A stretch of DNA of 64,000 nt from Chamaecrista fasciculata (GCA_003254925.1 QANZ01037024.1:120002-184001); one strand, 5' to 3'. Positions 12,081 through 25,436 are shown, counted from the first letter of the stretch. The notes: generated by a model from the letters alone, not told the origin. Program-made: numbers and translations.

Positions 12081-12480
12081 GGGTTGATTTGGAGGATGAT
12101 TTGAGAATAGTGTGGTGTGATGTGGGGTGGTTCGAAGTCTAAACTATTGATTATGTTTGTGAGTTTGATTAGTGCATGATTCGGGGTGGGGTGGGTTAAA
12201 ACATTCAAATGCTTATTTTTTTAGTTTGGGATGGTTTAAAACTTTAATATTTTTTATTTTTCCTTTTAACTTTAGCATACTTTTAAATTTTATAGATCTA
12301 TATATATTATTTCTCTTTACAAGTTTAAAATTGAGAATTTCAAATTTTAATCCATCTCATCTCATTAATAATAGTACAATATCCAATCAATAAGAAATAG
12401 TTTACCATTATTTTTTTTATTGAACTTCCAATGAGATTGTTCATCTAACTCACCTCACCTCATCCCACCTTTTCCCACCC
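12081..12480. repeat. Dispersed repeat, copy 1
   Basis: Shares ordered blocks with 23785-24110: a GGAGGATGATTTGAGA start, a GGTTTA..-TCAAATGCTTATTTTT block, a TTTTTATTTTTCCTTTTAAC block and an ACTTCAAATT-like block. The GGGGTGGT-rich left and CCATCCCACC-like right parts suggest a MITE. Boundaries and target duplication are not resolved. Confidence 0.5.
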
Positions 12481-13531
12481 CAATTAATAATTGTTCTACA
12501 TGTTCTTTTAAAAACTCCCGATCAAAGTAACATATAAAAGAATTGTTTGTTTGAATACTTTCTTAGAATAAATCAATCAAATTATATATATGATTTATCT
12601 AACACGGACCCTTAATTAAGACACATTTTAAGGTTTCTTTTAATTGATTAGTAGAACATCTCATATCTTGAAATATACGAAAATTCATTTAAAAAATAAT
12701 TTTTAATATTTTAAAAACTCACTTGATCAATAAAAAATTATATATTTTGAAAAAATTGTAAAAATATTTAAATAAAAATAAAACATTTGTAAAGTGAGAA
12801 CGTTAAATGTTATTTTATTATATGATGCATGTACTGAGCATGCATAAGTTTCTGTGACATAGATGATGATAAAAGAAACTGAGGCTAGGGTTTTGGGTGA
12901 TGATGCATGAGAAACTTGATGTCAGGCTCTGAGGTCTGATTGGATTTGGATTTGATGATGTTATATAATATTATTACAATAACAACACAATGCATTAATT
13001 ATGAAAATCTGTGAGACGAATCACTAAAAGCAGTTTTTTCCTATCTTAATAATAATTTTAAATAGTCAAATCTTATCGTTGCTGCTGCATGCATGCTGCA
13101 ACACTAGACTACTACTACTACTGACTAGTGACTACTGTCTCTCCCCTTTGAATTATTTTTACATCCGGTCAAAACTGTACTAAATATTAATAATAGATTA
13201 TTATCATCTTATTATATTTCAAAAATTAGGAAAAAAATTTAATATTTAATTTATTATATCAATTTAATCCATCAATTATTAAATAGTTACAATTGTTAAT
13301 GATTTTGTTCTTAAATCTAAAATAGTTTTTATATATTTTAATCTTTAAATTAATATATTTTAGTCCTTTAATTTATTTTTTATCTTTAAATTTAATTTAA
13401 AAATCAAATCGTTAATGACTACAATATTTTATAAAAAAATCAAGATCATATATTTTGACTATTGAATTAAAGATTAAGTTATTGGTTCATAGATAAGGTT
13501 TCGTTTTGAAATAAATATTTAATTAAAATAA
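12481..13531. other. Intergenic, AT-rich
   Basis: Contains a CTGCTGCATGCATGCTGCA palindrome near 13082 and an (ACT)n run near 13110. No gene recognised. Confidence 0.5.
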
Positions 13532-13814
13532 GGTAAAAAAAGGCCTTTTTGGTACTCCTAAAGTGTAGAGTCAAATGTATTCCTAATCTTATTTTTGTCA
13601 ATTATATCTATAAAGTATGATATCAGTTTCAATTGTATCCTCAATTTTTTTTGATTAATTATACTCTCGATGTTTTACATTTGAGATAGTTATATCATGA
13701 AATTCGGGGTACAATTGACACAAAAAATAATTAAGGGTACAATTGAAACTAACCTTATATTTTTTGGGTACAAAACTGACATCATACTTTGAGGATACCA
13801 AAACTACTTTTGTC
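13532..13814. mobile_element. MULE-type MITE (TTGGTACYCCTAA family)
   Basis: A ~283 bp imperfect palindrome whose arms read GGTAC-TCCTAAAGTGT on the left and the complement of GTATCCTCAAAGTATGATG on the right. Flanks TTAAAATAA and TTAAAAATA form an imperfect 9 bp target duplication. Same family as 26206-26456, 27815-28357 and 33737-34089. Confidence 0.7.
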
Positions 13815-14597
13815 TTAAAAATATTTGTCAAATATGATATTAAAACATTAACTTAAACCCTAAACATCATTTCTCTCCCTCTCTCTCTAATCTCTATTTT
13901 TTAGTTACCTGTCTCATTTTCTCTCATGTCTTTTTTATATCTTAATTATGTCAGGCTCCTCTCATTTCTCTTACTTTTAACTCTTCAACCAGTCTGTGAT
14001 ATATATATATATATATATATATATGTGACATTGCATGTCTCAACTCTTATTTTGCGTAGCTCTATAGTGAATTCTGATAATTTAAATAGTTTAATAGCTT
14101 TTACTAGTAATAGTTCGAGTATTGCTTTGTCTGGTTTAATAATACCACTTATCCTAATAAGTTTTACAGGCCCACCGAACCAGAAGATTCTCAAGCTCAA
14201 ACATTTACTTTTCTAATTAGGCAGGATGTTGACCCCTCTTTAGTGGGGTCCCAACATCCTAAGTTTATAGTCTTATAGTATTCTATTCGTTGCCATGTGT
14301 TAGGGCTCACCGTTTTTCATTGTATTGCTTTTTTGATATTATAAAAAAAAAACTTTTATTCTCTTTTGAAATAAGTTGTAAATTTGTAATACACATATCT
14401 TCTTCATCCGGTGTATATATATATGTGTGTGTTTTTGACTAATTACATTTTATTTATTGATATTTTGAAAATTTCAATAACATCGTCCGTCAATGACTAA
14501 TTAACAATATAATATAAGCTAATTATAAGCATTTTCTATAAATAGGAAAGGATAATCTATCCGTATAGCTAGGTTCAAGTTTTCGTGTTTAAAGCTG
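13815..14597. other. Intergenic
   Basis: AT-rich with a (TA)n run at about 13998-14023. Short open frames crossing that run show no recognisable protein. Confidence 0.5.
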
Positions 14598-14608
14598 ATA
14601 GATATTTA

Positions 14609-14799
14609 CCAATAAGTGTTTGGTGTAGCGGCTAGGCGAGTTACATCCTAGGGATAGGACCCAAGTTCGATCCCTAGAGTCGACATTGTTGGGAGGGCTC
14701 TTGCCAATTTGTCTCTGAGGCCTGAATGAAATTAGTCTTTACTTAAACCGTTACATGGATAGGCAGAGGGTACCCATAACTTAACCGGAAAAAAAATTA
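14609..14799 (+). mobile_element. tRNA-derived SINE
   Basis: A 191 bp insertion flanked by a perfect 11 bp target duplication ATAGATATTTA (14598-14608 and 14800-14810). The 5' part has an RNA polymerase III box A-like GTAGCGGCTAGGCG and box B-like AAGTTCGATCCCT, spaced as in a tRNA. The 3' end is a short A-tail. It has no anticodon-arm cloverleaf good enough for a tRNA gene. Confidence 0.85.
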
Positions 14800-14810
14800 A
14801 TAGATATTTA

Positions 14811-15313
14811 TTTAACCCCGGCCCTATAAATTAAACTATGTATAATAATCTTTAATGTAAGAACATTAAAATAATATATTTATTAATTATTAATATATAT
14901 AACCTCCATGCATGCACGTAGTTATATAGTCGTCTTATTTTTTCTCTACTATAATTATGCCAATAATTAAGTTGGAAAGAAACAATATATATATATATAT
15001 ATATGCATGCATGCATGTAGAAGAAGAATCGAAAAGAAAAATAGGGGACAATGGACTCTTTTTTTAAATATATATACATTATACTTATGGGTTAAAAGTT
15101 AGAAAATATTCATTATAAACTTGAATTTAGTGTAAATAGTGATAATGAAATATCATTTCATGAAGTTGATGAATATTATGAATATTAATTATATTTATAT
15201 TATTTCATGTTAAATTATGAAATTTGTATTTATAACATTGTTATTTTATTATTTTATTTTTATTTTGTTGCTATATTAATATGATAATTATATTTTGTAA
15301 CTTAATTATAACT
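14811..15313. other. Intergenic, AT-rich
   Basis: (AT)n and CATG repeats near 14985-15015. No gene seen. Confidence 0.5.
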
Positions 15314-15321
15314 ATTAGAAT

Positions 15322-16432
15322 CAAGGTAGTCAAGATTTAGATTTAGAACGTAAGATCGTAAGATCTTAAGATCTTGCAAGGCAATTTCTAGTTAAATCAG
15401 ATGCAGGATTTTTTTAATAAGATCGTGGTAAGATCGCTATTTTGCTCGTAAGATCGTATGATTTCACCGATTTCACATATTTTTTTTTTGAAAGAAAAGG
15501 TCTAAAATGCTGCTTTTTGGGACTTTTTTTTCCAGGGTCCAAAATACTCCATTTTAAACACAAAAAATTTGAAAACTTTAAGTTTGTTGTTCGAATATTG
15601 AACTTATCTTGTAGTTCTTCAGGATATGAACGTAATTGGAGTACTTTTGAGAGGGTAAGAAACTTTAAACATGAATTCTTTTTTACAAATCTTATTATTT
15701 TATTCTCTTCTATAATTAAGTTAATAATTTTTAACCATTCATTATTTAGGTTCACACGAAGAGAATGAAACGTATGATTCAAAATAAGATGCATGAGTTG
15801 GTCTATGTTATATTTAATTGAAAATTGAAAGGGAAAAGAACTATAAGGGAGCTTAACAACATAGAAGATCTTTCTTCTGATGATGAATGGATCACTGAGA
15901 ATAATGAAAAAGAAGATGAAGACATAGATGAAGTAGAAGACAAAGTCTTTGAAGTTCAAGAAGTAGAAAATGTTGAACCTCGTGGCACTGTTGATGATTT
16001 GGAGATTCAGTTGATGAAATAGAAATGAGCGACATTGATGATGATGATTTTGATGTGTGATATATGCTTGGATGAACTTTTAGATAATGATGTTCTCAAT
16101 TTGTAATGTTACTCGTGGTTGTTGCCTTGTTTTTGTTAGTTTTTTATTGAACTTCTGATACTTTTTAGACATCTTGATAATTAGCTAATTACATGTTGAG
16201 ATTATAAGTTGATGATGTTGGATAAAGATCTTGAAACATGTTAATAAGATGAATTTATGACTTATGAGAGCATTTATATATATAGAGATAGATATTAGTA
16301 ATTGTTTATATGCTTTATATAATATTTTTTTAAGGAAATTCATAGGATCTTACGATCTCGATTCGATTTTGCGATTCGATCTATCTTATGCCTCTTCCGA
16401 TCTTGGGTAAGATCTCGATCTTGATTACCTTG
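15322..16432. mobile_element. hAT element with transposase remnant
   Basis: Termini CAAGGTAGTCAAGAT and ATCTTGATTACCTTG are inverted repeats. An exact 8 bp target duplication ATTAGAAT lies at 15314-15321 and 16433-16440, as expected for hAT transposons. Both ends carry many GATCTTACGATC-like subterminal motifs. The middle encodes the end of a hAT transposase. Confidence 0.88.
15589..16020 (+). pseudogene. hAT transposase C-terminal remnant with an intron
   Basis: Exon 15589-15654 reads SSSGYERNWSTFER, the hallmark start of the hAT dimerisation region. A plausible intron runs 15655-15749 (GTAAGA...TTTAG) and joins in frame to VHTKR and MHELVYV, both typical of hAT C-termini. A TGA near 15820 breaks the frame. 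The acidic tail that follows (LSSDDEWITENNEKEDED) is also typical. The N-terminal and catalytic parts are absent, so the element cannot mobilise itself. Confidence 0.75.
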
Positions 16433-16440
16433 ATTAGAAT

Positions 16441-19360
16441 TATAATTTTATTATATTTAAATATTATTTTTATTTATTTGTCACTGATTCAACTTTAATT
16501 TATTCAATGAACTTTGAATTAGTACCTCACTAAAATTCCACTTTTAAAACGTTGATTAGAGGAAAAAAAAATATCACCTGAAAGTGACGCATCATCATTT
16601 AATTGAAAAAAATTAACAAAACTTAATCCCAAGACCAACTAATTTGAAACAAATTGTATATATGAGACCAATTTAAAATTTCTCAAATATCTTGAAGCAA
16701 AATGAAATCATAGGCATAAAATTTTACAATCGTTCTTATACCCGGCCAAAAATTAATGACACATACAAGAAAAAGCCGTGAAATGAAAATCTTCCATTTT
16801 TGTGAACTAAAGGCTCCAAAATTATTTACACAAATAATAATAATAATAAAGCATCTGGAAAAGTGATATAGAGAGGAGCAAGTTAGAAACAAAATTGGCA
16901 GAGTGAAACCCATGTGCCTCTGAGTTGAATGTAATAAGTAGAGTCTGAAATCTGAATAATAAAATAAATATTGGATATTGCATATCTTAAATATTGTTTT
17001 TAAATTTAAATTTATAAAATGAAACATAGATTCATTTAAATTAATAAATTATTATTATTTTATTTTAAAGTAAAAGTAACTAATAAAAAAAATTTCAACT
17101 TTTTTTTTTATAACTATTAATTAACTATTGATCATTTATGTTTTAAAATCGTGTAATAAAAAAATAATAATATTGATGGGTCCTATATATATGGACATAA
17201 ATGTTTCTTTAACGTCTAGTGGCTTTCATAGATGTAACTCTGCATTGTTGCATTTGTCTTTAAATGCCCCCTTCTCCCTCATCTGCTTCTTTTTATTGAT
17301 TTCCTTCATGTTTTTCTTTAATGTGAATCAATAAATATATTGTCCTTTGTATTCTTATTTTTTTTTAATTTAAATGCTACAATAATCAATTTCAGGTTTC
17401 CTCCTCCTTTTGGTGTATTAGAATATATATTGCAAAAACTTCAATTTTTTTGAATCATTGATTCCCTTCTTGTGATATTTCACATAAAAAACCTAGCTAT
17501 TTTCAGTGAGAAATTTTGTGAAAAACAAAGAAAGATTTTTAACAAGAAAATTCTAGATATTCTTGATGAAAACATTAATTTATAATAAATTATAAATTAT
17601 AAATTTTTCTTGATGAAAACATTAATTTATAATAAATTATAAATTTTCAAAAATAAACTTAGACACCATATAATAGTTAAGTATTAAAGTTAATTAAATT
17701 TAAAAATTGAATACCAATGAATAACAAAAGAGACTGGTCTCTTTCATGAATTCATTTTTTAAATTTTTATCGGGAGATATATTTACATTTGATGTCTAAC
17801 AGTACCTTAAATAGAATTATCTCCAATAAATAATACTTGAGCAAAATAAAAAAATAAAAGTTGAATTATTAATTCACTCTATTATTCTCTCATAGTTAAT
17901 GAGAAAACATGGTGTTTGAAATTTCAAAAGTAAAATTGACCTTGTAGAACTATTCTCCCTGTATAATCAATCCATTAGGGCTAATTTATTTTTGGGTGAT
18001 AAAAAGTTTATGTGAGTTGAGCATCAGATGTTTACTAAAACTAGTACATATCTCTAAATTTTATAAATGTTTATAAAAATACTTATAGATCTTATACTAA
18101 CCAAACTCTTATATCGGCAACGGCAATGAGAATAAAATTAAAATTTTTTTAAACTATGAGTCAATTTCTTATTAACTTAATCAACTTTTGTTGGCCATTA
18201 GGGTTAACTTTTAATGTAATGCAATATTTCTCTTTTTTCTTTACCTTTCATCTTTTTCTTTTACTGTGAAATGCATATATACTTTTATGATCCTCACTTT
18301 TTACATCCTCATAGTGGTAGCTGCCTCATTCATTGAACCTTCCTTTTCATCTATCACTGTACAACCTCCTACACTCCCTATCTCTATCCCTTTTTGCTTG
18401 AGAATAACATATTAAATTTATAAATAATAACAAATAAATCTAAAGTAAACCGACCCAAAAAAAAATACATATAGATTTAGATTATTTAAGCCTCTGCCCT
18501 CACAATTAAAATGTGATAAAATTTAAACTCAAGTATATAAATTTACTGGAAGAACTTTACATGAATTAAAACATTAAAGAAAAAAAGGAATTAAAATAAC
18601 AATGTGACCATGGTCTGTTTAGCTAGTGGGTATTGATGAATGAACAGATTAGAATGAGGGAGACATACATATAATAAATAAAAACTGAAAAGGGCAAGTC
18701 TTGTTTGGATGGCTAATATATGCAATTATTATTGATTAATTAAAGAGGTCACTTTCATTTTCAGTACTTGATAAATAAAAGTGTCAGCATCACATAGAGC
18801 TGCCAAATGACTCGGTATCATTGGTAAAATTATATTAATATCTGCCTTTATTCTTTAATGCAAATCATTATAAGGGGGATAATGATATCTTCTTGGAGGG
18901 TCTCATGTCTCATCCAAGTCACCCACTTCAATTTGAGTGTCCAAACCCAAAAACTTTGCTTTTTGACCACTTACACCAATTAAATTTTATGCTGTTTTCA
19001 GTGGCAGAAATTATTTAATTTGCTTCATAACACTTGTAATTATTATATTTCATTGTTTAGATACAATTAGTTGGGGATTATTGAAATTTTATCATACAAA
19101 TGATATTATTACTCAAGTTATCTCAAAGTTAAAGTGGATGATATTTGAGGGGGAAAATTCTCAGTTAAATGGGTTCTTTATAAGTTGGAAACTTAATAGG
19201 TTAATGGACTTGACCAATAATGGCCCGAATGAACCAATTACAAGCCCAATAAAAGCAGCTTTTTGGTCAAACAAATGCGGAAGCCTAATGGGCTTTCAAC
19301 CAAAAACGTTTATTCATTTGTACCCATTAGTTTTTCCTTTTGTTTTATTGGGCTGCATAT
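16441..19360. other. Long intergenic region, no gene recognised
   Basis: About 2.9 kb of AT-rich DNA on both strands. Open frames are short and show no known domain. The only structure noted is the 47 bp tandem duplication at 17561-17646. Confidence 0.5.
17561..17646. repeat. Tandem duplication, 47 bp period
   Basis: The block TCTTGATGAAAACATTAATT plus its AT-rich tail occurs at 17561 and again at 17608, almost without change. It looks like a recent local duplication. Confidence 0.8.
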
Positions 19361-19369
19361 TTTTAATTA

Positions 19370-20327
19370 GAGGAAATTACACAGAACCTCCCTGTGGTTT
19401 AAAGAGTGACAAATAAGAATATGTGGTTTACTCCGTTAACAAAAAAGGGTCTCAGGAGGTATATGCATACAAAATTAACGGAAATAGGACAATGTGCAAC
19501 ACACATAACCTATTTCTACATACTCAACCCCTAATTTCTAAGAATTAGGGTTCCAGAATGGAAGAAAATGGTGAGAATAGGAGTTAGGATTCGCAAGGAT
19601 GTAGAGATAAGGTTCGATTTCTGCACAATGAAGGAGAAATTAGGTATTCGATATGTGGAAATGGGTCATGTGAGTTGCACATTGTTCTAATTCCGTTAGT
19701 TTTGGATGGAAAATACCTCCTGGGACCCTTTTTGTTAACGGAGCAAACCACATGTTAGGGGTGTACAAAAAAACCCGGCCCGGTCTGAGGGTGTTCGGGT
19801 CGGGCCGGGTCCGGGTCTAGTGTCTCTAGACCAGGCCTAGCCCAGGGTACCCCCATTTTTAAAAATTAATTTTTTTTACTATACATATTTATATTTTATA
19901 CTACTAAATATTATTTTAATTGTAAGAAATACATATCTATTATTATTTTTATCAATTGTATATTAAAAATATACATAAAATATATATTTAATCTTAATTA
20001 AATCAACATTTTTTTAACAATTAAGTCAAATTAAATGTCTTTATTAATAAAAATATCATTAAATTGATCCAAAATTAATTGTTTTACCAATATATACAAG
20101 TTAAAAAATATATAGAATAAATAAAAAAAGAAAAAAAAAAATTGGCCCGACCGGACCTAGTGGCTCGGCCCGACCCGGGTCTGTACCAGGCTGGGTCTCG
20201 GGTCGGCCAGAAACCCAGCTCGGCCCATGTACACCCCTACCACATGTCCTTATTTGCCATTTTTTAAACCACAAGGACCTTTTCTGTAAATGGGACACAC
20301 CACAAGAACCTTCCTTGTAATTTACCC
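19370..20327. mobile_element. MULE-type element with a nested hAT MITE
   Basis: Ends GAGGAAATTAC and GTAATTTACCC with inverted ACCACANGGTCCTT-like arms. A perfect 9 bp target duplication TTTTAATTA lies at 19361-19369 and 20328-20336. Without the nested element it is about 466 bp. The arms relate it to the Pack-MULE at 10452. Confidence 0.85.
19756..20239. mobile_element. hAT MITE nested in the MULE
   Basis: A perfect 12 bp terminal inverted repeat TAGGGGTGTACA/TGTACACCCCTA with an exact 8 bp duplication CCACATGT (19748-19755, 20240-20247). GC-rich GGGTCGGGCCGGG sub-ends flank an AT-rich middle. It is non-coding and younger than its host MULE. Confidence 0.92.
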
Positions 20328-20336
20328 TTTTAATTA

Positions 20337-22020
20337 TGGGAGAACTTTCCAATTTCTGTTCAAAGATATATTCCTATATAAATTGTTTGCTACTTTCTTG
20401 TCACTTGAAATAGTCAAATAACTAGAAAATAATGTTATATCCATTTATGCTAAAGCAGATAGATTATAGGAATTAGGAAAGATGTACCAATATCTTAAAA
20501 GAAAAAGTTAGTCAGAGGTGAAAATTTTCTCACAGCATCATCAAAGGGATCACTTTAGAATCTGCAAAAGTCATATGTTGTTGCAGCAAACTACACTAAT
20601 GATCAGTTTGTAGTTTTGTATTGTACTTTGGATTTGCAGAATTCTTATGAGCAGTAAAGCAAATGGACACAATACAACAAAAAGGTGAGAGGTGTAGACA
20701 TTGATATAGATACGGGACACAATAGAAGGAAACTTGAACTTTTTTTTACGTAGAATTTGAAGTGTTACATCATGTCTTGTACATGGATGATGAATTATTA
20801 TTATTATTATTATTTTTTAACTAGTAGTTAACTGAAAATTACATGGTACAGCATAAAATTTTGTGAATAGTTGAAAATCTGCAGTTAGCAGAGTAACATA
20901 CCTAAAATTGAATTTATGGTTTAGATGCACATGATCCTGCTATAATAATGTTTATTGACTAGCAAGAAATGCCAAAAGTAAATTCAAGAGAAAGTACTGA
21001 TAAGATAAACTGTAATTGGTAGACAGCCAAAATGGCTGAAGAATACAAGTTTAAATCAAAGTATGGGATAGGAAAAGATGAAGGGTTATCATTTACTGAA
21101 AGAATATTTTAAGATTTGACAGAGAGATCACATTCTTTCCCTACAAAAGAAGAGGTGGTGAGTCAATCTAACTGAGGAAGTACCTATAAACAGAGAAGAC
21201 AGAGCCTACATAACTGATGATTCCATATACAACACAAATATATAATATCTATAATCACTTCTTCATAAAGACATATTCATCTCAGAGCCAACAAAAAGAA
21301 TCACAATCACTTGAAATTTGTAGCAATTATGTGGACATTTAGAAACATAATGGTATTGATGTTTCCTCAAACTTTCCTCTAGTAGCTTTTCATAACCTGG
21401 AGATAAATTACAGCCAAGTCATTGTTCTGAACTTCCTATCTGATTCAATGCTTACAATATGAAAACCAAAACACATCGAAATCAGGAAGAAGAGGAAAAT
21501 GAAAATGCGACTACTGTAAACAAACATGCAAGCAATGCATATATCCTAGTTTATTGATATTATCATACATAATCAGTGTTTTATGATGCAGTTTTCTCAA
21601 TAACTAATCATCTTACATCATCAGTAAAGGGAGTGCACTGGGTAACAGAAGGACCTCAATTTTATACAATAGCTTTGAATTATGTAAAAAAAGCAGCATA
21701 ATAAAGTAACAGAAGGACCTCACTTTCTTCATGATCACAAATTACTAATTAGGCAATGGACACCCACCACAAAAGGAAGTTTCCATAGAAAGAAAAAAAA
21801 ACTGATCCCTTTCAATAAGCTGGTATACTATACAACTTTTAAAGCTACTTTTCCCATTAATATAGAAAATTAGAAATCAAACTATACAGTGGCAATTGAT
21901 TAACTAAGCATTAGTGATATACCTGAAGCCACCACACGGCCAAAAGAGTAATGATAAAATTCAATGTATTATCTTCAATAACGGTAAGAGAAATTCATAG
22001 AACATATTTTGTCCGGCTAA
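20337..22020. other. 3' flank of the bZIP gene
   Basis: No coding exon recognised. On the minus strand a GGCTTCAG|GTATATCAC junction at about 21920 could be a 3'UTR intron donor for the bZIP transcript; this is only a consensus match. Confidence 0.35.
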
Positions 22021-22794
22021 TTACTCAGGTTGAGATGCAGATGACATTAAATTATCCACTGCTTCCACAGTTTCTTCTTCAGTACTTGCCTTCTTACCTA
22101 AGTTTCCTCGACAATTTACAATAGCAGGTTGACAGTTTCCTTTCCATGGTGCCATCAATTTACCATTTTCGCATAAAGCAACCCGAGACGATGATCCTGC
22201 TTGTGGACCAAAGCAAGGGAAATTGATCTGACACTGGAGGCCAGTTTCCCCACCAGTGTCCCCATTATAAAAATCAGAAGAAGCAGACATAAACTGCTTT
22301 TTATAAGGGAAAACACCTAATTCATCATCAATTTTCCTCTTAAGGTCTACCAAAACCATCCTCAACCTCAAAATCTCTGCTTGAAGAAGTGCTTGCCCCT
22401 GCAATTTCCTGACCAGTTGGTGATTATGCAAACGCAAATTCTTAACTTCCTCCTCCAAATACGCCGTGTGAGCCTTCTTCTTCTCTCTATACTTTCTTAC
22501 TGCTTCCCTGTTGCCTGAAGGCCTTCTTGGTTTTGACTTTGAGTTGGCGTGCTCCTTATTATCTTCTTCTGATGCAAAAACTTGGGTGTGAGAGTGAAAG
22601 CATGTATGTGTGTGTACTGCATCTGGGCCAGGAGGGTTGCAAGTGTGAGTGTGTGTGCAAGTTTTGGTGTTCCTCAACAATTCATTAGTTGTGTACACAG
22701 ATTTTTCAGCCTGGAAATTGCTAGATGATTCCAGATTTGACAACCTAGCACTTTCTGAAAGGCCATCCGAAAACTCTATATCTCCATCATCCAT
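22021..22794 (-). CDS. Group F bZIP transcription factor (bZIP19/23/24-like)
   Basis: A single open exon encodes 257 residues. Residues ~46-69 form a Cys/His-rich motif (CTHTHTCNPPGP then HTHTCFHSHT), the zinc-sensing motif that defines group F bZIPs. The basic region follows at ~90-110 (NREAVRKYREKKKA), then the leucine zipper at ~112-147 (TAYLEEEVKNL, LQGQALLQAEILRLR). In Arabidopsis, bZIP19 and bZIP23 are nuclear activators of zinc-deficiency genes that bind zinc through this motif; bZIP24 is the related salt-responsive member. TAYLEEEV after the basic region is closer to my memory of bZIP24, but the long C-terminal tail does not settle which it is. The start at 22794 gives MDDGDIEFSD, a normal group F opening. 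The gene looks intact. Upstream non-coding exons may exist. Confidence 0.92.
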   Translation of the reverse strand: MDDGDIEFSDGLSESARLSNLESSSNFQAEKSVYTTNELLRNTKTCTHTHTCNPPGPDAVHTHTCFHSHTQVFASEEDNKEHANSKSKPRRPSGNREAVRKYREKKKAHTAYLEEEVKNLRLHNHQLVRKLQGQALLQAEILRLRMVLVDLKRKIDDELGVFPYKKQFMSASSDFYNGDTGGETGLQCQINFPCFGPQAGSSSRVALCENGKLMAPWKGNCQPAIVNCRGNLGKKASTEEETVEAVDNLMSSASQPE

Positions 22795-23784
22795 ATTATC
22801 TATCTATACTTTGAAAGTTTGAACCTAATTAGCTAGTCACCGCCTATCAACAGAAGAAAACATCCACAACATCCAAAATTGGATGTTAACAATCACTATG
22901 AACAGAAAATGAGAAAATGCAATGCAACAGATGACTTTGTCAAAATGAAGCCATACAGCACAAACAAATATAGTTTCTAACTTTCTATGTCATATGATAT
23001 AATTCTTGAACATATGCATAGCATATACTTTGGAGCAAAAGTCAGATAATATTAATATGCCCAATCTAGATGATGAGCACTTGAGTCCTAACGATTCTAC
23101 AGAGCAACTTAATTGGAGCAAACCATGGAATACCCAGATGGATTCTCTCCCCAACAATACAGAATCAAGCATAAAATGCAAAATCCGATGGTGAGATTAG
23201 AGGGTGGGAAAGAGAATCAAAGCCCAAGTGGGTCAAGAGGAGACATAAATTCTATGGAGAATCAGAACTAATTCAGTAAGAGTTGGCATTCTTGCGTCGT
23301 TGTTGGGGTAAATTAGGGCATAAATTCATTCAATTACCTCGCATTTGGTGGAGGAATCAACATCCAAATGATAGTGTCTTGACTCTTGAGAGTCCTGAAG
23401 GCTGAATGAATCCATTGGATGTGTACTGTGTAGTGTAGGAAGTCAAAGGGAAGAAGAATGTTGAAAAGGTCGCTATTATGGGATTCTGAATGGTGGGGAT
23501 GGCAATGGCATAGTGAGTGAATGAGTGATTATTGAGTGAGTAATGTGGTGCAATGGTAGTGGCCATAGACGTGTAAGAATCTGATTCAAGAAGCAAGTTT
23601 AGAGCTTGTGAAGCGAGTGGGGCTACCTTGAAGATTTGAGGTGGGGATTTATTATATTGATTCAAAGTTTAATAATAAAAATTTTCTTTAAATCAATTTG
23701 TAATGATTGATTACCAAGTCTAAAATTTGTGCAAAAATTGTAATTGTGAATTGCAATTTAACGGATGTTTTCTTGTTTAGGGAT
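22795..23784. other. 5' flank of the bZIP gene
   Basis: No further coding exon recognised. An open frame on the minus strand at 23357-23665 has no known domain and may be untranslated leader or chance. Confidence 0.4.
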
Positions 23785-24110
23785 GAATCGGGAGGATGAT
23801 TTGAGAGTGGTGTGATCTGGAAGTGTGATGGTTTAGGGGTCTTAGACCATTGATTACAAGTTTAATTATTGAGTGAAGTGGAGTGAGTTAGGATGGAACC
23901 TCTAATAAAAAAAAAGTTAGGATGGAACCATCCTAAACCATTTAAAATTCAAATACTTATTTTTCTAACCCCCTAAATTTTAATGTTTAGTATGCTTTAG
24001 TACTTTTTATTTCCACTTTTAACATACTTTCAAATTTTAAAAATTTACTTATATTATTTTTCTCTATAAAATTATTAGTGAGAACTTCAAATTATTCTAT
24101 AAAAATCATG
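23785..24110. repeat. Dispersed repeat, copy 2
   Basis: Same family as 12081-12480: starts GGGAGGATGATTTGAGA, then blocks around 23940 (ATTCAAATACTTATTTTTCTA) and 24000-24050. Divergence suggests old insertions. It lies upstream of the bZIP gene. Confidence 0.5.
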
Positions 24111-24556
24111 CTTAATGTTCATATTCAATTTTAATGATAGTTATTGCATCATTTTGGGCATGAATTATGCATATATTGACGGTGTGAATTTGTTATCATT
24201 GATTGTTAAACTCTTGAAACTTCTACGTAAAAAGGATCCATATAGTTAAATGTTTTGTCCATATCAACCAAAATATACATATTTTAGATTATCTAAAAAG
24301 AACATCTTTTACTATTAGTTGATGAGTGATTGCTTTCGTGCAAGACTTCTGGTGTTAAATTTTATGGGTGGTTGCCATTCTAAAGAACCCAAAAATTTCA
24401 CGGGTGGTTAAATTTCATGTGTTTTCAATCTACTATTGGGTCAATCACAAATTAATTAAATTAATTAACATACACTCAGCTTCTCATCATTCAAGTATGA
24501 ATCTTAGATTGCAGTCACAAATCTACACTAATGCATGCATTGGATCCCATCAAAAC

Positions 24557-24558
<2 letters not shown>

Positions 24559-24622
<64 letters not shown>
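24559..24622. repeat. (ATT)n microsatellite at a gap edge
   Basis: About 21 trinucleotide units run directly into the unsequenced gap. The repeat is probably longer than shown and is the likely cause of the assembly break. Confidence 0.9.
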
Positions 24623-25436
24623 NNNNNNNNNNNNNNNNNNNNNNNNNNNNNNNNNNNNNNNNNNNNNNNNNNNNNNNNNNNNNNNNNNNNNNNNNNNNNN
24701 NNNNNNNNNNNNNNNNNNNNNNNNNNNNNNNNNNNNNNNNNNNNNNNNNNNNNNNNNNNNNNNNNNNNNNNNNNNNNNNNNNNNNNNNNNNNNNNNNNNN
24801 NNNNNNNNNNNNNNNNNNNNNNNNNNNNNNNNNNNNNNNNNNNNNNNNNNNNNNNNNNNNNNNNNNNNNNNNNNNNNNNNNNNNNNNNNNNNNNNNNNNN
24901 NNNNNNNNNNNNNNNNNNNNNNNNNNNNNNNNNNNNNNNNNNNNNNNNNNNNNNNNNNNNNNNNNNNNNNNNNNNNNNNNNNNNNNNNNNNNNNNNNNNN
25001 NNNNNNNNNNNNNNNNNNNNNNNNNNNNNNNNNNNNNNNNNNNNNNNNNNNNNNNNNNNNNNNNNNNNNNNNNNNNNNNNNNNNNNNNNNNNNNNNNNNN
25101 NNNNNNNNNNNNNNNNNNNNNNNNNNNNNNNNNNNNNNNNNNNNNNNNNNNNNNNNNNNNNNNNNNNNNNNNNNNNNNNNNNNNNNNNNNNNNNNNNNNN
25201 NNNNNNNNNNNNNNNNNNNNNNNNNNNNNNNNNNNNNNNNNNNNNNNNNNNNNNNNNNNNNNNNNNNNNNNNNNNNNNNNNNNNNNNNNNNNNNNNNNNN
25301 NNNNNNNNNNNNNNNNNNNNNNNNNNNNNNNNNNNNNNNNNNNNNNNNNNNNNNNNNNNNNNNNNNNNNNNNNNNNNNNNNNNNNNNNNNNNNNNNNNNN
25401 NNNNNNNNNNNNNNNNNNNNNNNNNNNNNNNNNNNN
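24623..25436. other. Assembly gap (814 N)
   Basis: Unknown sequence. Any reading frame across it is meaningless. Confidence 0.99.
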